Shown here one piece after another: positions 50,576-60,417 of a DNA stretch of 64,000 nt. The position numbers and the translations under genes are program-made. Location: contig CM075192.1 of assembly GCA_037577475.1 (NCBI GenBank), positions 2,887,197 to 2,951,196 on the forward strand, written 5' to 3'. The DNA comes from Chaunax sp. Z400 (taxonomy: Eukaryota; Chordata; Actinopteri; Lophiiformes; Chaunacidae). The notes under the pieces were generated by a model. The model saw only the letters and a list, made by a program, of their open reading frames with translations, searched no databases and was not told the origin of the DNA. Positions within the stretch are counted from its first letter, which is position 1; every line of letters starts with the position of its first letter.

Positions 50576-51712
50576 TCAGAGGGTATCTCCATGGTCCCAG
50601 CAGTAGATTGGTCCACGGTGACCTGCAGGATGAGAAAACACAAAGACTCCGGAGAAGAAGTCAAGTTAGTAACATGAATTAATGAGACATGAGTGTGTAA
50701 AGAAGAAGAGAGAGGAGCTCAGTGCATCATGGGAAGTCCCCCAGCAGTCTAGGCCTATAGCAGCATAGCTAAAGACTAGCCTAGGCCAGCCTTAATTCTA
50801 AGCTTTATCAAAAAGGAAAAATTTAAGCCTCCTCTTAAATATAGAAAGGGTGTCTGCCTCCTGGACCCAGACTGGAAGATGGTTCCACAGGAGAGGAGCC
50901 TGATAACTGAAGGCTCTGTCTCCCATTCTACTTTTGGAGACTCTAGGGATCACAAGGAACCCTGCATCCAGGGAGCGTAATGTTCTAGATGTGTAGTAGG
51001 GTCCAATGGGAGAGAAGCAGTCCAGATATACATCAGGTCTTACAGCTGTGTCTAAACTTCCTGTGTTTGAAGGTAAACTGATATCATTTGAAGGCAGGAG
51101 GTGATGAATTTAGTCTGTAATAAGTAGAATGTTATCATTAAAGAAGCTCATGAAGTCATTACTGCTGAGGCTTATAGGAATACTGGGCTCAATAGACCTG
51201 TGACTCTATGTCAGCCTGGCTACAGTACTGAACACAAACCTGGGGTTGTTCTTATTCTCCTCTATTAGTGCTGAGTAATAGGCTGCTCTGGCATTGTGGA
51301 GGGCCTTCCTATAGCTTTTAAGGCTGTCTATCCAGGCTAATGGAGACTCTTCCAGTTTAGTGTGATGCCATTTTCTCTGTAGTTTTTGTGTTATTTTCTT
51401 TAGATTGTGGGTTTGAGGGTTATACCATGGAGCTCCTATGTTTGAGACTCTTCTTTTTTAGAGGGGCGATGTAGTCCAGAGTTGCTCTTAGTGAACCTGC
51501 AGCTCTATCAACGAGATGATCAATATGGGAGGGACTGACATTAATGAAGGAGTCCTCTGTTATAGTCTGACATGGTGATGAATTTAGTACTGATGGAATC
51601 ACTTCTTTACACTTTACTACAGCATCATCAGATAGGTTTCTAGTGTAGAAACGTTTTTCTAGCAGTGTGTAATCGAGTAATACGAATTCAAATGTTATTA
51701 AATAATGATCCA
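50186..51712 (-). pseudogene. L2 LINE, 3' half, reverse transcriptase deleted
   Basis: Read on the minus strand from 51712 down: the end of the endonuclease and the linker (YLITFEFVLLDYTLLEKRFY, then SHIDHLVDRAAGSLRATLD at 51470-51530), further linker (WIDSLKSYRKALHNARAAYY near 51300, then NPRFVFSTVARL near 51230), FMSFFNDN near 51140, then a jump near 51060 directly to the C terminus (PLLWNHLPVWVQEADTLSI near 50880). All the reverse transcriptase is missing. The 3' UTR follows, with a GAT microsatellite (50531-50577), and ends at the ATTC-rich tail near 50186. It continues across an insertion with 55604-56262. Non-functional. Confidence 0.88.
51699..51712. repeat. Target-site duplication, left copy
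   Basis: TAAATAATGATCCA, repeated exactly at 55604-55617. The same stretch occurs once in the uninterrupted L2 copy near 4069-4082 (inverse, with one change), so it marks the L1 insertion point. Confidence 0.9.
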
Positions 51713-52010
51713 ACTCCACCAAACGACTTTCCTTTTCAGTGGTCACCTAAGGAGAATAACAATCGGCCCTTCTCTCAAAAAGCTATTCAAGCTGAATCTT
51801 AAACCAATCATATCACACATTAAGGAGGACTTGCACAGGTGGGCAGGATAAGTGTGCTCAAAATGAATTTACTACCCAGATTACTTTATCCTCTGCAGAT
51901 GTTACCAAACTCAATCCCCAACAGCTTCTTTAAAGATTTGGATAAAACATTAACACAATTTATCTGGCAGGGCAAGAAGGTCAGAATGAAAATAAGCAAA
52001 CTACAGAGAG

Positions 52011-52366
52011 TGTCATGGTCATGTATTTAGATTGCCACTTCCTGTTTTACTTAGTCAGTTCAGCCACCTGTTCCCCATCTCCTCTCATTACCTGTGTATC
52101 TTGTCTGTGTGTTTCTTACCTCCTTTGTCAGTTCGTCTGTGTTACCTTCCGTTGTTCCCTGCGTAGCGCTGTCTCATACCCTCCTACCCCTGCTGTTCCC
52201 TGTTTTGCACTGTGTCCTCCGTTATCCCTGTGTTGCCTCAGTTCTACGCAAGTTTTGTCCTTGGTTTTTGTATTTTGCATTTTGTGTTTTAATTAAATTC
52301 CTGCACTGACTCTCTGCTCCTGTGTCGTCTGCGCTCGTGTCCTATATTTTGAACTGCACCATAACA
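52011..52366. mobile_element. Solo-LTR-like insertion in the L1
   Basis: 356 bp beginning TGTCATGGTC and ending GCACCATAACA, with imperfect inverse ends (TGTYATGGT), flanked by the 5-bp repeat GAGAG (52006-52010 and 52367-52371). TG...CA ends with a 5-bp duplication, plus an ATTAAATTCCTGCACTGA polyadenylation-like region near the right end, fit a solo LTR of an LTR retrotransposon. Removing it restores the L1 sequence. No internal genes are present. An alternative is a DNA transposon with short ends. Orientation is probably plus from the signal near 52292. Confidence 0.72.
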
Positions 52367-53231
52367 GAGAGAACAAGACCGAGGGACTGGGTGTTCCAAA
52401 TATGAGGTTATACTACTTGGGGGACACAGATTAGATATATATGAATGGATGGGTAAACCCAGATGTTACAAATACATGGGTTGACATTGAATCTACAAAT
52501 TGTGGAATGTTGGCACTACGGGACTGCCCCTTTGTGGACTACAAGAAAGCCAAACTGGAGGGCCAGAATAACTTAATTGTCTTGAATACATTAAGTACAT
52601 GGAATAAGATAAAGGACGGCTATAACTTTAAAAAATATTTCTGTCTAATGGTTCCCATATGGAGAAAGCCAGGTTTTCTCCCCTCATGTCAGGATTCTGT
52701 GTTTAAACTGTGGGAGGAAAAGGGCCTGGACCAGCTCGTTAAACTATATGATGGAGGAACAAAGGAGTCTTTCGAGCGCTTGAGGAGTAAATACCTCCTA
52801 CAACAGTCTCAATTGTTTTTGTTATTTACAAGTAAGACACTATGTACCCAAAATATACATGTGCCAAATGAGACTTTCTTGGAGGAAATTCTTAAAAATC
52901 CTCCCAAAAAAATTCATCTCACATGTTTATTAAGCTTTTGGTCTAAATTCTAATTATTCAACTATTCGTAAGCAATGGCAGACTGACATAGAATGTCAAA
53001 TAGAAGAAGATACCTGGACAGCAGAAATACACTCACTATAGTGAGCAGTAATACCGACAGAGAAAGACCATTTAAAATATGTACACCCCTGCTGAGAGGC
53101 AGGCTGGGTCTGGAAATGCACAAGGGTACAAAACTTGTGTGGAGAAGTGAAGGACGAACTGGTTACTATGATTGGACATGATCTGGAGCTGTCACCTCTC
53201 CAGCGTATTCTAGCAGCTACAGAAGATGGTG

Positions 53232-54396
53232 TGTTGAAGCCAATAATGTAATAACTGCCAATAAGGTAATAATTTTTCATTTTTTAATGTAATAAAAGCC
53301 GATCATGTAGTAACTTGCCAATAACATAATAAACTTTCTGAACCAATAACGTAATAACTTCTGCCCATAATGTAATAAGTTATTACCTTATTGGCTGGTT
53401 GTTACATTATTGGCTGGGTTTTAAAAAATCCTTTAAAAATGTAATAACTGGAGCTGATAATGTAATAATCACTTTATTTAAGTTTGATTTATTGGCTATA
53501 AAGTATCACACTTCCATGAAACTTACCCTTACTGTTGCCTCTTTTAAAATACCTGCTTAAAGACCTGACCACACAAACACCCCTACTCTCTCTCTCTCTC
53601 TCTCTCTCTCTTCCTGGGAATTAAGACTATTTATTTGTTTGTGTAACTTGATGATGAGAATTATCTCCAGCCCTGCCTTCTGTTCCTTAGTCATTTAAGT
53701 TCCAACACACATGTTTTCAAACACAGACAATTACTCATATTCCTCTTTGAGAATGTTGTATTCTCAAATAAAAAGATCAACATTTTTTCCATGAAAAATC
53801 CCATCATTAATTAAACCTTTTAACACTTTTTCAAGCAAACCATTACAGCTATGCAATCCTTAATCAACTGTATTTAAATAACTGATTTTATAGTGTGGTT
53901 GAAATAATTTCAAACTGTTTAAAAAAATGTTACTTTTTTTTACATTGGTAAGCGTGGTCGGATGAAATTACACAGATGGTGGGGTTTATCACTAGTATAG
54001 GGTTGGCATGGCTTGTGGTGCCTGGCCCAGTTTGGGGTAATGGAGGCTATAGGTGAACTATGGTTGGGTCCTCGTGGGCCCCTGTTCCTCCTTCTCTATC
54101 TATTTCATATTACATTAAAGATAACATTTGCATGGAAAGAGATTGTGGTCTTTTTATTTGACAACACAACATCGTTAAAGAGGCATAGATTTCATATCAT
54201 ACAACATATGAGTAATTGTCTGTGTTTGCAAACATGTTTGCTGCCACTTCATTTGGAACTGGAGTGGACAGATAATTCTAACCATCAAGTTGAACAAACA
54301 AATAAATAGTCTTTATGCCTAGGAAATAACACACTCACACACACTATATGTATATATACTGTATATATATATATGTATATAAATATATATGTATAA

Positions 54397-54440
<44 letters not shown>

Positions 54441-54564
54441 TGTATATATACAGTATATATAAATTTAACACACGCACATTAGGCCTTGAACATATTTACA
54501 CTTTTTTTGTATTATATTATTTGAATTACTTTGTCTCATATTAATTTGATTATTACCATTGATA

Positions 54565-54597
<33 letters not shown>

Positions 54598-55048
54598 TTT
54601 AGTTTTAATTGTTACTATTGTTATTGAATTTGTATGTATTATTATTATATGATGCTTTGGCAACATTGTTTTATTACATTCATGCCAAAAAAGCTTATTG
54701 AATTGAATTGAGAGAAAGAGAGAGAAAGGCAACAGTAAGGTTAAGTATCATGTGACACCTATAGCCAATAAATCAAACTTAAATACAGTGATATAAGTAT
54801 ATTATTATGTTATCGGCTCCAGTTATTACATTTTTAAAGGATTTTTGAAAACCCAGCCAATAATGTAACAACCAGCCAATAACTGTAATAACATTATGAG
54901 CAAAAAGTTATTACGTTATTGGCTCAGAAAGTTTATTACGTTATTGGCAAGTTACTGCATTATCAGCTTTATTACATTAAAAATGAAAAATGATTATGTT
55001 ATTGGCAGTTATTACATTATCGCTGGTTATTATGTTATTGGCTGCTAC
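53232..55048. mobile_element. Fold-back DNA element with long inverted arms
   Basis: Left arm about 53232-53785 and right arm about 54140-55048 are inverse copies over several hundred bases. The outer parts hold short repeats of the form CCAATAATGTAATAAC (left) and GTTATTACGTTATTGGC (right). Inner matched blocks: TGTCTGTGTTTGAAAACATG near 54215 (in the right arm as TGTCTGTGTTTGCAAACATG) against its inverse near 53720, and CAAACAAATAAATAGTCTT near 54295 against its inverse near 53620. The repeat ATGGTG flanks the element (53226-53231 and 55049-55054) and may be the target duplication. It interrupts the L1. No transposase is visible; the loop (53786-54139) is unassigned. Confidence 0.8.
54315..54712 (+). 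mobile_element. Insertion in the right arm: TA microsatellite and LINE/SINE-like tail
   Basis: This part of the right arm has no partner in the left arm. It holds a long TA/GTATA run (54340-54462), an ATT run (54567-54596) and a tail with ATGATGCTTTGGCAACATTG, CATGCCAAAAAAGCTTATTG and AATTGAATTG. The end resembles 3' tails of fish retroposons. Exact edges are not fixed. Confidence 0.55.
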
Positions 55049-55362
55049 ATGGTGCGAGGAACAGTCATAATGCAAAGCTGATCGGGATACTCTTGTATCT
55101 TATTATATTTTAAGGAAGACCATTCTCAGGTTTTGGATCTCTAAGGATACTCCTACAATTCAGGACCGGTACAAGGAGATCCTGGGAATGTTTTCCTTGG
55201 AGAGACTGACCTATACCCTTCACGATAATGTGGATGGTTTCATTAAGGTATGGCAACCAGTCCTGGATAAAGTGGACCCTCTGGACTGAACTCTGATTTG
55301 TGGAACAAACACTGCGAGAGCTGATCGTGGCACCCCCTAAAAATTTCAATACAATCAAGACT

Positions 55363-55430
55363 GGGTGGTGTGGGGTTGGGTGGTGTGGGGTTGGGTGGGG
55401 TTGGGTGGGGTTGGGTGGGCTTGGGTGGGC
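55363..55430 (+). repeat. G-rich tandem run in the L1 3' UTR
   Basis: Repeats of GGGTGGTGTGGGGTT and then GGGGTTGGGTGGGGTTGGG. At least eight runs of three or four G lie within about 65 bases on the plus strand, which fits the G-quadruplex pattern. Its place, shortly before the polyadenylation signal, parallels the G-rich tract known from mammalian L1 3' UTRs. Confidence 0.9.
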
Positions 55431-55603
55431 TGATGTCTGCGTAATTTGTCTATTTTGTTTTTATTTTGTCTGGTTTTGTTTTTATATGTCAAACCTGCTG
55501 TGTTTGTTTTGTTCAAATAAAAAAAAAGGTTCTGTGTATGTACACAAAAGACATTTATTTTCTTAGTGCTGGAACCTCAATAAAAAGAGAGTTAAAAAAT
55601 AAA

Positions 55604-56262
55604 TAAATAATGATCCACAGAAGAGGGTTTTCTGAAAAGACTATTAAGTCTTCAGTTTCGATGCCATAAGACAAAACAAGTTGAAGGGTGTGATTAAAGC
55701 AGTGAGTAGGTTTATGTACACCCTGACAGAAGCCAATGGACTCTATTAATGAGATGAACGCAGAGCAGAGACGATCATTTTCTACGTCTACATGAATATT
55801 GAAATCACCCACCATAATGACTTTTTCTGTTTTAAGGAGTAAACTTGAAAGAAATTCTGAGAATTCAGCTAAAAAGTCTGTAAATGGACCAGGAGCGTGG
55901 TTCACTATAACAAATGTAATTGGCTGTGATGTTTTCCAGGCTGGATGTGTAATATTAAGACTAAGGCTTTAAATGAGTTATAATCAGGTTTAAGATTAGG
56001 ATTTATTAATAAACTTGAGTTAAAAACTGCTTTGACTCCGCCTCCTCGGCTGCTGTCTGGAGGAACGTGAGCATTAGTATGAGTGGGGGGGAGGATTCAT
56101 TTAAGCTAACATATTCCTCATGACGTAGCCAGGTTTCAGTTAGGCAGAATAAATCAATCTGATATTCTGATATTAAGTCATTTACTAAAACAGCTTCTAA
56201 TGTTCAAGAGTCCACATTTTATTCTCCTGTTATTTTGAATTACTTCACTGATGGTCTTAATT
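55604..56262 (-). pseudogene. L2 LINE, endonuclease half, minus strand
   Basis: The 5' half of the L2 split by the L1. The frame 55555-55905 (minus) reads VIMVGDFNIHVDVENDR, PTHCFNHTLQLVLSYGI and VFSENPLLW, after which it runs into L1 sequence at the duplication 55604-55617. The part from 55906 to 56262 is homologous to 3425-3778 with frameshifts. By eye this copy is very close to the plus-strand copy at 3395-4137, with DLV changed to QLV. Confidence 0.88.
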
Positions 56263-58540
56263 TTTATCAGATTTTTATGTGAAACTCTTCTTCTTGTAAT
56301 TGACTTAAATAATTTCATTGGTCGGGGAACAGACACAGTCTTTATGGGGTTCTGGCTGGGTAACTCTAAAGGAAGCGCAGAGAGGCGTGTAGGACTGAGA
56401 CTCCGCCTCCTGGTCTCATGAGCACAGGCTTACACCTGTTCATGCACCACTAAAAGATTAAAATGAACTCATGATCTCTGCGTAGTTCAGGGTTTATTTG
56501 CTGCCCAGAAGCTGCATCACAAACATCAGACAGAGCTCTGCTGAAGTTTTAACACCGAGTCGAACCCACATTTAGTTTTTTTGTGTGAGGACTGAGGTAA
56601 TGACTGAATTCCCTTTTTTGCATTCACTTTATTTACTTGTATTTGTCCGGTGCTGATAAAGACATTATTGTTTGATAAGACCGGAAGTTTTCAATTTCCA
56701 ACAGGAAGTGATGAAGAAATGATTTGTCTTCATGGGTAGTAAACATGCTTCATATTTTAGAACTACAGGAGATATTGGACTGCTAACTTGGCTAGGCTAA
56801 CCCCACTGTTTACAGGAGCCTCTAACAGTTACCTGTTGGCTTGTATGTGGTGAACATACAAGCCAACAGGCGTTTGACTTTGTGAGTCAAACGCTGCAGT
56901 TTCAGCCTTTTGAGCCAGATGTTAGCTTTGTAGCCACAGGTGATGACAATTAAAACCTCATGATTCATCCAGACATTCAGCGAGTTCCTGCAGGCTTCTG
57001 TGTGTAGTAAACACACTGTGGTGATACTGTCAGCCCCACAGGGAACGATGCCTTCTGTGTTTACAGAGACAGTAACTGTGGTTTGTGGTAGAAATGAAAT
57101 AAAAACTCCGTAGTTAGCTCTGGCAGCAGTCGCCATCCAATCAACCCCAACTGTCAACAACAAACATCCAGAGAAGAAGAACCAGCTGGACGCTGCAGGC
57201 AGATCACTGACAGATGTGGTTAGTGGTGAACACGATCGTTTTCCTCCAAACAAAAAAGGCTGAGTGACTGCTGAGGGTTTTATTCCTTGTGTCTTTATGG
57301 ATTTTGCAGGTAAAGTCACGTTAAAGCGAGGGGTGCTCAGTTGGTTGCGATCCGGAACCTCACCATTGGGATCCTTCATCGATTAACGGTTGCTACAAGC
57401 CTTTTAGTATTGTGTTGAATGTTCCAGCGGAGCTCTTATCTCTTCTGGCTCCAGAGGACTCCATGAAGACACTGAGGAGCAGAGGTCTGGGAGGAAAACC
57501 AGTTCAGCTCCAACATTTTTGACTGTTTCTGTGTGGGTCCACTGAACTGGAGGTACTTGACGTCACATATTAGCTGGTGATGCTAATCAGACCCTCTGGA
57601 GAGCCACTGAATGTCTTCATAATGACATTTATCTTTAGCTTCCTTTATCTTTTCTCCTACAAATGTGAACTCCAACCTCACAGAGGTGTTTTCTCACACA
57701 ACCTGTTCAACTTTACTGGAAATAAACTGGAACTCATGAACTCTTTGTGATGTCATTGGTGGATGGTGGTTCTCTGGAGAAGAAGCAGTTCTTACAGAAG
57801 ATTATGGACAGGTTTCTGAGGAGTTATTGTGAAGCTCCCACATAATCCAAAAATGGACAAAGAGGTGGAGCATGGGTGGAGCCGAAGCAGGTACTGTCAC
57901 TCAAAGCAGCCACACCCTTAATTATGCTAACATCAGCTTTTAACAGCAGCATTTAAAAAATCTCTGAAATTGTTGTTTGTCACCCAGAAGTGACGTTGCC
58001 ATAACAAGCGGCCAGCTTACCTCACCATCGTTCCTGTTACATCAACTCAGAAAAAAGGCCATAGATGGATTTACTTCCTGTCAGATCCCCAGAACTGACT
58101 GGTGTGACAAAGGCTTCAGCCACCAGAGTAAATAATGGGCCTGTTTTTCACCAATCTGACACTAAAATGAAATTTTTCAAACAAATCAAGAGGTATTTCA
58201 CTGTCGTCTGTCTGTGCCTCAGGAACTGAAGATGTGAAGATCAGCAGATAAGGAACACAAAGAGGCCCGAGCTTCCATCTGGGACTGGATCTCACTCAGT
58301 GATGTTAGTCTTGGACATGTCCAGTGGGATGGGGGGCATTTCTTAGTATGATGTCATACCATTAGCACAGCTGTTAATGTGACCAAACGGTCAACAATAA
58401 GCTGCATTTCGGTGAGGTTATAACTATTTTCTGGTTCTGGTGGATCAGATTGATCCTCTGGTGACCGTCAATCATGAGTCTGATAAGGATTATTAATCAG
58501 TGGAGCCCTTCTCTAATACAACAGTTGAAAACAGCCTGTT
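56263..58540. other. Intergenic sequence, no gene supported
   Basis: Contains a 185-codon minus frame (56822-57379). It has no domain I recognise and overlaps hairpins and repeat-like DNA, so I do not call it a gene, though it is the best unexplained frame in this stretch. Two adjacent perfect hairpins are listed separately. Nothing else stands out. Confidence 0.5.
56832..56893. repeat. Two adjacent perfect hairpins
   Basis: First hairpin: arms CCTGTTGGCTTGTATG (56832-56847) and CATACAAGCCAACAGG (56855-56870), loop of 7. Second, directly adjoining: arms CGTTTGACT (56871-56879) and AGTCAAACG (56885-56893), loop of 5. Both are perfect. Confidence 0.92.
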
Positions 58541-60364
58541 GTGACGGCATTAGTTCAAAAATGGGCTCATATTAACTTAAGAAAAAAACAACTTGAAGCC
58601 AGTTTCAGACTTATTCTTAGTTTTTTTATTTACATGTCATACTTTTACAAAAACCAACTTTTTTTAATAACAGGACAGCAAACCAGAACACTAGCAAAGA
58701 TTCAGAACAACCATGAACTCCAGGATACAGAGTGGTCTCTTCAGTTTTTAACAGCCAACTGTGAACAGGATCCAGTTTAAACACTCAACACCACAAACAT
58801 CACGTCTCCTGTAGGAGGAGGTCGGATACGATCTGGATGTTCTTACACCTTCTCCAGACGACACTTTAAATACAGTATTAAGACACGAAATACAACATCT
58901 GTCTCAGAGCAGGTTGTCATCAAGTAGCCTAGAGAGGAAAGAATACGCAACATAGTATGACTGTATATACACTGTGTGTGTGTATATATACTGTATATAC
59001 ACACACACTGCAGACAGTCACAAAGTGAAAACTACCCCCCCCCCCTCCACTCCAAAACTCCACGTTCTATTCACATTAAACAAGAAGATCCAAAAACAGC
59101 AACCAGAATACAAAAGTCACCAAAAATAGATATGAAGAGCGACCAGGTTTTTTTCTGAGATTTTCTACTTTTAAATAAAGGACTGGAAAATGTTTACATC
59201 ACGTGTACATTGAAAAGGCGTGTCCTGTATATAATCCAGATACTTGAAACCATTGCACATAAAAAGGAAAACACACAGAAAAGAAGAGGCATGCTGAGCA
59301 AAAGATCCGAGTTACGCTGGATGAAGAATAAGGCAGAATCATCATGCTCTCCACCACAACCACAGGAACATGCAACAGAAAGGAACGGAACAGAAGCGTC
59401 GTTCCTCATCAGAGCTTCGTTTCACAGATTAAACGGGCTCCTCGCCTCTTTGACTCACCTTCAGTCACATTAGAATAAAACTCAATGATACATTCTTCTT
59501 TTTTCACCGTTCCAAAGACAAAATGAAAACCTCTAAAACAACACCTGTCCATTTATTGCACACCATTGGTTCACAAAAATATTTTGGGCACTTTGCGTTT
59601 CAACAAACAGCAGCATTTCATTTTAAAAAAGTTGTTTGAATACAGACAAAGAAAACAAATGAAAAGCATGACATACAAATGGAGAATAGAAAACCCTTTT
59701 TAATTCTGACATTGTGCAACTAGAGTTAATAGGTCCATTTACTAAGGCTAGCCTCTGAAATGCACAATGTCATACAGTGTTTAAAGGGGCCAACAGCAGG
59801 ACCCCTTTGCTAAAGAACATGGACCACTTCCAATGATTATCTCTTTATGTGCAATTATTGATTGCCATGGCAAATCCCCAATGTGATAGAGAACATTTGG
59901 TCCTATAGGAAAACAGCATGATTGGTGCCCTGATAAAAGGGCGAAATGGCACAAATTTGAAGAAGGGAAGCGACAGGAGCTGATATACAGACAGGTTTCA
60001 GTGAGATTCAGTGATCACATCATCTTTACACGTACAGTCAACCCTATGAGGTCGGCAATACTAAAGTCAGCTGTTTGGGGCAAAAAATAAAACGATTTCA
60101 ATGTAACCCATGGATTATTACCATGAGCGTCAGTATCTATACATACAGGTACAACGATGTCAGAGATCCCATTAAAGCCATGATGGCACCTCACAGGTGG
60201 GGACAGGAGCTGGAGGTCTGACCCAGAGTCAGCTTTAAAGGAACTAAATGACACAAATAACATCAGCTGTGTTATCAGTGTTATACATGTACAGTACCGG
60301 TCCAAAATTTGGACAGTTTCCCATTCAAGTGGCTGGGAAGGTATGTCCAAACTATTGACTGGCA

Positions 60365-60417
<53 letters not shown>

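Larger units (their letters stand above)
51713..55603 (+). pseudogene. L1 (Swimmer/Tx1-like) LINE, ORF2 C-terminal part, with nested insertions
   Basis: A 5'-truncated L1-group retrotransposon. The first part reads GRISVLKMNLLPRLLYPLQM and SFFKDLDKTLTQFIWQGKK (51842-52000), a typical L1 ORF2 region downstream of the reverse transcriptase. After an LTR-like insertion (52011-52366) it continues as GLGVPNMRLYYL and the frame at 52441-52953 (DCPFVDYKKAKLEGQNN, FEKHFC-like KKYFCLMVPIWRKPG). It is interrupted again at 53232-55048 and resumes to LERLTYTLHDNVDGFIKVW near 55200-55250. The 3' UTR has a G-rich run (55363-55430), two AATAAA signals (about 55518 and 55579) and an A-rich end. It inserted into the L2 with a 14-bp duplication. 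Confidence 0.87.

Noticed and set aside
56822..57379. 185-codon minus-strand frame
   Set aside because: No domain recognised, and its C-terminal part lies over the two adjacent hairpins. It could be part of an unknown repeat, so I keep it as unresolved and do not call it a gene.
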